Shown here: piece after piece, positions 58,326 to 64,000 of the stretch
Position numbering within the stretch: position 1 is the stretch's first letter
How the letters are laid out: every line of letters begins with the position of its first letter
Origin: Sympetrum striolatum
Taxonomy: Eukaryota; Arthropoda; Insecta; Odonata; Libellulidae
NCBI GenBank assembly: GCA_947579665.1
Contig: OX388351.1
Span: 54,692,939-54,756,938 of the forward strand
Length of the DNA stretch: 64,000 nucleotides
Direction of reading: 5' to 3'
Notes under the pieces: generated by a model
Databases searched by the model: none
What the model was told of the DNA's origin: nothing
The model's input: the letters and a program-made list of their open reading frames with translations, nothing else
Position numbers and translations under genes: made by a program

Positions 58326-58854
58326 GCTAACTAATAAGATGATAGTATACTACAGGCTGTTCGTAGATTAAATGACTATTAAATGATTATTATTTGATAA
58401 AATGAATGTGACTATTATGATGATGAAATGATTTTTTTATGTTTGTGATTATTTTAATTTTATTACAAAATTGGTCACTTTGAAGCATATATTGAGAATA
58501 AGGATCTTTCTGTTATAATAATATGTTTAATAATTATGTACAGTACTTCTGAGACTAGTGAAGTAGCCTTTTAAATGCTTAATCTCTCCAGGCTGGGGAA
58601 AGAGTCACGTTTCATAGACATTTTGGATAAGGTTTTCCTTTTTCCTTATTGATTCCATTTTAGGTAGTATTATGTAATTATGTCCCTGTAATTTCATATA
58701 TTTTTGTAAACGTGACTGTCTATAACGTAAAATTAAATCAGGCAAATTTTATCTCTAAAGTACATATTGTACCTAATATTTCGGTAAATTCATATGCCTT
58801 AATACCTATTCAGACCATTTTCTGTGTTTATTGATAATTCACCGCACCATTTAC

Positions 58855-59110
58855 ATCATCTGACATCTTCTGTCTTTGTGTTCCCCACTGCGTTTTCTCT
58901 TGCATTCAACCGTAAATTACCTTTCTTTCTCTTCAACATTTGACTAACTCATGTTCTCTGCCTCAACCTAATTACTAGAATTATAATCAACTCCTTCTCA
59001 GCTATCTGTAATATGTGCCTCCATGATTATTTTCCTATCAACCCAAATTTCTTTTTATATATTACTCCACACCCATATTACAAAGGCATCCTATATTCAA
59101 GTACTCAAAA
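58855..59110 (-). pseudogene. Non-LTR retrotransposon fragment
   Basis: Minus-strand frame, with stops, reads IWVWSNI-KEIWVDRKIIME, then EGVDYNSSN, ENMS and VECKRKRSGEHKDRR. It matches the region after the RT in the same family as 34430-34650 (MWVWRRMxKxSWxDRKTNxEVL ... KRxRGRKR). Heavily mutated, several stops. Confidence 0.65.
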
Positions 59111-60170
59111 AATCTAAATTAAATATTGAGAACTATCCAGTGATAGTTTTTAATGCTAGTGGCCGAGAAAAGTGTGAACATTTGGCCATTAAGACCGAAA
59201 TTTCGGACAGTGAGACCAAAAACCTCTCGCTTCAGAGCGGCTGAAAATCTAAAGCCTGCGCTGTCTGTGGGAATAACAAAGTGATCTCGTGCAAGGGGTG
59301 AATTGACACTATCCGAGAGCCAAGCGCAAATATCACATGGAGGCTCCAATTTTAATTCATCATAGTGTCGCAAGCAGAGATATACATCCGTATGTAACAA
59401 AATACGTCGTAATGCGTTCCATAGAACATTCAGTCGCTAAACCATGTCGTTAAACATGAAATGAAAATGTATCGATCACGCTAAAATGAATTCAATGGTA
59501 ATTATATAGATCGAAGTAAGAAAATGATTGAGAAAAGATACATCTAATCATTTAGCCTTAATTTTAATGTGCCGTGTTCCAGTTTTACTCAGATAATTAG
59601 GGATACTAAATAAGTATTATACAAAAATAAGTAATTGTAATTATTTGCGCAAATTTTATTTTAATTAGGATATTGAATTGAATATGCTTTCAGAGTGAAT
59701 TACTCTAATGATTATTTAATTAAGGTCATTAAACTCTATTTTCTTCATACGTTTGAGATCTCTTGTTTTATTTAATTTATGTTTGGGTCGAATGTATTGA
59801 ACTGTTTTAAAGTCAATGTTTTGCCAGATATCCTACATTGTTTTATGTCTTATTCATATTTGTAAAATTCTAGGAATTACAGCTGCATCATTGCAAATTA
59901 TTCTGGTTTATTGTTAGAATCATGCAATCATCATAAACGCTGGTTAAGGAAGAATAACTAGTTTGTAACTACATGTCATGCTTATCGAGTATAGTCCAGT
60001 CTATTTTACCGTATATAATAAGTATAAATAACGTTTCCATAATAAAAATATTACCGTATGAGTGATAGTAAATAAAAATTTTCGGTTCGCAAATCAGGAT
60101 TCTTTAGAGCCAGTCATTCTTTGATGTCAGAAGTTTTCACATCCACATAATGACGCTCAATGTTTCAACT
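59110..60170. other. Intron, no recognisable feature
   Basis: AT-rich; a 93-codon minus frame at 59119-59400 lies in a GC-richer patch (59160-59320) without motif. Confidence 0.4.
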
Positions 60171-60179
60171 GAGTAAAAC

Positions 60180-60960
60180 TTGATTAAAAAATCCGTCCGA
60201 GAGCAAACATTCACTGTGCGCGTACTTACCGCTAACTTTAATAACTCTATGTTCAGAAGGCAACGCTCTATTTCACACTTCCGTGCAGCCCTCAGTCGGA
60301 ATGGCTCGGTTTCAATGCTCGATCGATCTCTCTCTCCCTTATTCTATTCCTCCCTTATCCACCCTCCATTCCCACTCGCCACCTCTCGCAATCAACGCCG
60401 CAAATAAAAACAGGAAGTTAGCACAGCATTTCGCAGCTATCTTCACGCTGTTCGGCCCGCGATGAATTAGTTCCGCCGAAATGCGCCCGAAAACTTGAGG
60501 GCGCTGCGATCGGTGGAGGGATTTATGCACAGATATATACAGATATTCCGCCGCTGTAATTCGAACGTAAAAAGGATGAGAACCACGGGCGATAGTCGGC
60601 CGGGCGTTAGCTCTTTTTCTGCTTTGGGAGTAAAAGTGGATTTCGGGATGCAAGGGCACTCCGCCGCGCTTTGTGCAGCGATAGTAGCCAGTAATGAAAT
60701 TGTCACCGGGAGAGGAGCGAGTATCAGTTTCAATTAAATCCTCCAAAACGGAACCATGCGTTGGCAGCGCTCGGTGCTAAAACCTGTTGGTGTTTGCTGA
60801 CTGCGTGACAGAAATTTGCACGCGGGCCTTTATTCGATGGGCCCTTTCTGTGGAGGTTAAAGAGCCTTCTGGACGTTGATGGACTGCTGAAATTGCGAAA
60901 TGAGCAGCGTATCGACGATTCCCGTTTGTGCTGCGATCTTTTAATGAGTGGACGGAAACT
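60180..60960. other. GC-richer CpG-containing intronic block
   Basis: About 780 bp with overlapping frames of 60-135 codons on both strands. Simultaneous openness in several phases and lack of motifs argue for composition rather than coding. Contains CGCCGCAAATAAA, GCGCTGCGATCGG and CTCCGCCGCGCTTTG. Candidate regulatory or alternative promoter region. Confidence 0.35.
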
Positions 60961-61562
60961 GAAACGGAATGTAACTAGAAAATTGTACTTTTTCCACACA
61001 AAGGTCAACAAAATTCAATGTTTCGGCGTCTACGGTAACTCTTCATGATGAAAGAGGAATGAAAACACCTTTTTACTCGATACCACGAAATTTATAATAA
61101 TAATCAATATAATTCTGTTTTATTCTAAAAAAATGTTTTCATTCCTCTATCATCAATGAGACTATAAAACGTGGCCGGTTTCTAGCGTATGAAGGTCGTT
61201 CATCGAAGCCAGTCCTATTTAGTTGCAGAAATAATACAGTAATAATAATTCTCTTCGTTCAAAGATTAACAATCTACTTCCTTTCCATTATGGATTTACA
61301 AAATGCTCCCATTAATTCTGTGAAGGAATATTTTACATGTCCTTTAGTTCGGTATAAAGGAAAAGGAATATTTCATTTTCTTTTGTATGTCAAAATTCAG
61401 GGCTGCAATAAAATGGAAACAGCTTTCATCTTAGTCAGTCCTTTTCAAATATTATAAGGAATTCAAAAAAAGCATATTCATATATCCCCTGTGAAAATGT
61501 ATATGTGCACACAAGAAAGTGTGAACATGTAGCACCGAGGAATATCTTTCTCGGTCTTCCTA

Positions 61563-61870
61563 TTACACATTTACACCTTCATATTTGCCCTGAAAGCCGC
61601 CTTTGAATGTGTGTAAGAGATTCATGCACCCAATTGATTTCTTTCCCGTATCGTCCACGGAAAATGTTAATCCTTGAAGCGAATTGTTGTAGCATCTTCC
61701 CCTGATCATTTTCACAGCCTCATATCGGTTTACATAATAGGAGGGACGTATAATATCGGCTACATCTTCTGACAACATATTATTTCTGTATTTATAGTAC
61801 AAATTGTTTCTCTGTTTAAATCTTGTATCATTGAATAATTCCCGGCCTGTATCTTGAATCACCTGAGATA
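61563..61870 (-). other. Unexplained 99-codon reading frame
   Basis: The frame opens in GTG at 61862 (or a few codons upstream, NIWISQ) and ends at 61563. Residues such as NNMLSEDVADIIRPSYYVNR and VDDTGKKSIGCMNLLHTFKG have ordinary protein composition, unlike random AT-rich frames nearby. CAG at 61863-61865 could be an acceptor but the pyrimidine tract is poor. It ends just 40 bp before repeat A copy 61903-62575. No family recognised; could be a fragment of a transposon or captured gene. Confidence 0.3.
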
Positions 61871-61902
61871 TCCATATTTATTTACTATAATTATTGATTT
61901 TT

Positions 61903-62575
61903 ACTTTCTCCCTACACGTAGTATAGAGAAAGTACTGTATTCGTAAAAAAATTTGACCTCCAGATTTCGACAGAAATAGATGTTTTGGGGCCCATAGAGC
62001 ACGTTTTCGCTATTTTCCCGAACATGTCTGTCTGTCTGTGATTAAAAAGGTTTGTGGGCGCACTATCTTAAAAAGTAATTATCCGATCATTTTCAAAATT
62101 CGTATTTAGAATTTTCCTAACAATTCTAAAAGCTAATTAGTTTTTGGTGAATATCGCTTAACCCGAAGTTGCGGTTTATCCGGAACAAAATTTCGTTTCT
62201 TAAATATCTCTGTAAAAATGCAATATAGGTATATACATTTACACACAAAAGTTGTAGATAATATACTTTACTACAACTTTTGTAAAAACATTTTTTCGTA
62301 ACACTGATCATTTAGGAGTTATTCTTGAATAATGGTTAACCGGACGTTGTTGTTTACCCAGAAATTGAAGTTTTTCATACATATCTCTGTCAAAATGCAA
62401 TGTAGGTATATACAATTATTTACCAAAGTTATAGATAATGTTTTTTACTACAAAGGTTGTATGAAATATTTTCTTGTAACACTCATGGTTTTGGAGTTAT
62501 TTATATATTACCGGCATAGGCTTCTGTTTTCAACAAATACGGAGAAAGTCATGTGTTGGCCACTTTCGATTTTTG
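61903..62575 (+). mobile_element. Dispersed repeat A, fourth copy
   Basis: Starts ACTTTCTCCCTACACGTAGT-ATAGAGAAAG and ends GGAGAAAGTCATGTGTTGGC-CACTTTCGATTTT. The most diverged copy. Internal units recur at about 180 bp (CAATATAGGTATATAC near 62220 and CAATGTAGGTATATAC near 62398), each followed by a TTACTACAA-type word. The terminal hairpin keeps pairing with changed bases (CTAC/GTAG here, ATAC/GTAT in the 17.4-kb copy). Confidence 0.75.
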
Positions 62576-62579
62576 TTGT

Positions 62580-63770
62580 ACATACTTTTTAACTTTTTCG
62601 GCACATTTCAGTATGGTATCGTGAATAACATGCCTATTAATGGCGAAGGTAAACTAACGAAAAAATCTCCTCGGTGGAGACCATACCCATATTCTTTTTG
62701 CACACGACAGATCAACCATTTTTTCCAATTTGTACTTGTGCTGTTGTTCTCAGTGCTTTAACTGAATTAATGAAATATCGCTTTTTCCGGCAGAGGTTAT
62801 TAAGGAAATATTTTTTCATTTACATTTCGACTGAAACTGTATATGATTCGGCATAATATAAGACCATTAATACTGAATAATGGTATTCATCTGATTCACT
62901 CCATATTGAATGAAATAATTTAAAAAATGTTATGTCCATTCCCCCCTCATTCTTATGGTCTATCTCTCCTTATAGTAAACCGGATTAGAGAGGAAATCCA
63001 GGAAATATATCTCATTCCTCATCTCCCCTAACAAGGCTCATTACCCTTCCAAAACTTTTTCTGGTTCACGGCAGAGGGGTTAATGTTCCAACAAGCCTTC
63101 GGGCTGATGACTTTACTGAGGGACAGAATGTTAATCAACCAGTGGTCTGAAGGCCTTCTGCGGTACACGCGACACACTTGGGAGGTTTGCAAGTTGGTAT
63201 ATGTGAATACCTTGTACGTTCCCAAGCCAATGATGAGTTAATCCGTGAGAAATTTGTCTTGTGAACTATGTGAACATTTATGATCTATCACCAAACGCAA
63301 TCTTTATCAAAGAATTAATGCAATTGAATAATTTGAGAGTTGTGTGTTCCATGACAGGATGAAAACATGGAAATATTTTCTATGAATGAAAAAGGTAAAG
63401 CAAAATAGTCGCAACTGACTACGTTCACGCTCGTACTTAAAATAAACTATTATAAAATATTATAATTAGTAAAATAAACCATTTACCTTATGTCCTAGGA
63501 AAGATTCAACAAATAATTCTCCACAGTCATCTTCATATTCTTAACCGGAAAAGTCATAATATGAACATTTATTTTTCTCTTACCATCGTTCATAGATGAA
63601 GGCGTAAAAAAATTTTCCTCTACGATTTGACCATGACAGATATTATATGAATTTTGCCTTCGGAGTGGAAGTTTTTGGGGTTTTAAAGATACTGCAAATA
63701 TAGATTCTTGAAAGAGGATGGGGGATAGGCTTCTCATTACAGGACGTAATTAGTGAGGCAGTTCAGTCAC
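62580..63770. other. Intron, no recognisable feature
   Basis: AT-rich intron between repeat A and the first exon in the window; short frames only. Confidence 0.45.
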
Positions 63771-63774
63771 TTAC

Positions 63775-63888
63775 CACCCACGGCGTAACAATCGATCACC
63801 ACGTCATCTCCTTCGGATAAGGGGCCCAGAACGGTGCCTTGGATGTCTTCCCCTGATCGGCCTGTGAGACGAACGTCCGTCGGAGGAA
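63775..63888 (-). CDS. Sidestep-like exon, first half of Ig2
   Basis: Internal exon of 114 bp, the most 5' one in the window. The acceptor is a pyrimidine-rich stretch ending in AG at 63889-63890 and the donor is GTAAGTG reading down from 63774. It enters with the last two bases of a codon and leaves with one base, so both ends are phase 1. The peptide starts PPTDVRLTGRSGED, followed by GPLSEGDDVVIDCYAVG; the Cys is the B-strand cysteine of an Ig domain, and the GP-x-EG-x-D pattern before it is typical of Side Ig2. The split codon plus the first two bases of the next exon gives Gly, making VGGKPTPTVSW across the junction, which strongly supports splicing to 38801. The preceding exon lies outside the window. 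Confidence 0.87.
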
Positions 63889-64000
63889 CTGGAAAGAAAT
63901 AGTAATAAGATTGATAAATCTTGAACACTGACAGCGTTATGAACTTGATCGATTCCATATACAATAATATTTACTAGAGAACAAAGAAGGATATTCAGCC

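Larger units (their letters stand above)
739..63888 (-). other. Sidestep-family Ig-domain gene, partial span
   Basis: Span of one host gene read right to left. Six exons of 114, 204, 146, 151, 131 and 160 bp join in frame to about 302 codons; introns between them are 24973, 4307, 339, 1901 and 30724 bp. The product covers three successive Ig domains, apparently Ig2 to Ig4 of the five typical of Drosophila Sidestep proteins, which are single-pass membrane ligands for Beat receptors in axon guidance and synapse formation (family knowledge). Introns between domains are phase 1, and each domain is additionally split internally, as is common in this family. The exon with signal peptide and Ig1 lies beyond the right end, and the fifth Ig, FN3, membrane and cytoplasmic parts lie beyond the left end. 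Nephrin/CD22-like annotations are often given to such proteins; the paralog cannot be decided here. Confidence 0.88.

Noticed and set aside
60339..60746. 135-codon frame on the minus strand and overlapping frames
   Set aside because: Several phases on both strands are open at once in GC-rich DNA, and none has a known motif.
1..64000. Bacterial-type features, CRISPR array, operons, prophage
   Set aside because: Spliced exons, insect transposons and AT-rich intronic sequence show a eukaryotic nuclear genome; no regular spacer-repeat array was seen.

Overview
This window is AT-rich animal DNA from an arthropod, most likely an insect. Almost all of it is the inside of one very large gene on the minus strand. 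Six short exons (63775-63888, 38598-38801, 34145-34290, 33655-33805, 31623-31753, 739-898) have consensus splice sites and compatible phases. They join into about 302 codons encoding three consecutive immunoglobulin domains of a Sidestep (Side)-type cell-surface protein. The order of Ig half-domains and motifs such as VYFECEVRANP and SSLVLQGVKRHQAG identify the family but not the paralog. Both gene ends lie outside the window: signal peptide and first Ig domain beyond 64000, later Ig/FN3/transmembrane parts before position 1. Two introns are huge (about 25.0 and 30.7 kb). The organism call rests on the Side gene, the composition and the transposon fauna; I cannot name a species.

The introns are packed with decayed mobile elements. 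Region 1-13 kb holds a rearranged Penelope-type ribozyme remnant, a foldback MITE, a non-LTR element interrupted by another non-LTR 3' end (8.2-9.1 kb) and an antisense non-LTR C-terminus (9.6 kb). Region 13.4-16.0 kb is a complete but inactive piggyBac element with TTAA duplications and palindromic subterminal sites. Region 16.5-18.4 kb is a dispersed repeat nested in another copy of itself. Region 18.7-20.2 kb is an antisense Penelope-like element with reverse transcriptase and GIY-YIG endonuclease. Region 20.4-22.7 kb is a sense non-LTR retrotransposon, and 22.9-23.4 kb a diverged tandem repeat. Region 31-36 kb holds three exons plus a 77-bp Tc1/mariner-type MITE, a non-LTR fragment and a 390-bp MITE with 40-bp inverted repeats. 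Region 44-50 kb holds an inverted copy of the dispersed repeat, a promoter/LTR-like segment, a hAT MITE with a perfect 8-bp duplication, two hammerhead-like motifs and the second foldback MITE. Region 52-57 kb has a tRNA-like sequence, a second piggyBac C-terminus, a possible piggyBac MITE and a tRNA-Phe pseudogene. Region 58-62.6 kb has another non-LTR fragment and a fourth copy of the dispersed repeat.

The most unusual signal is a set of hammerhead-ribozyme-like motifs (about 31.3, 28.9, 49.31 and 49.41 kb, plus a broken one at 0.13-0.32 kb). They share an ultrashort self-complementary stem III and an extra nucleotide after the CUGANGA box, as expected for dimeric ribozymes of Penelope-like retroelements. 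At the window start the two ribozyme halves lie in opposite orientation, and a single inversion of about 150 bp would make them contiguous.

Several CpG-containing, GC-richer blocks inside the introns lack a convincing ORF and are candidates for conserved regulatory DNA of the host gene.
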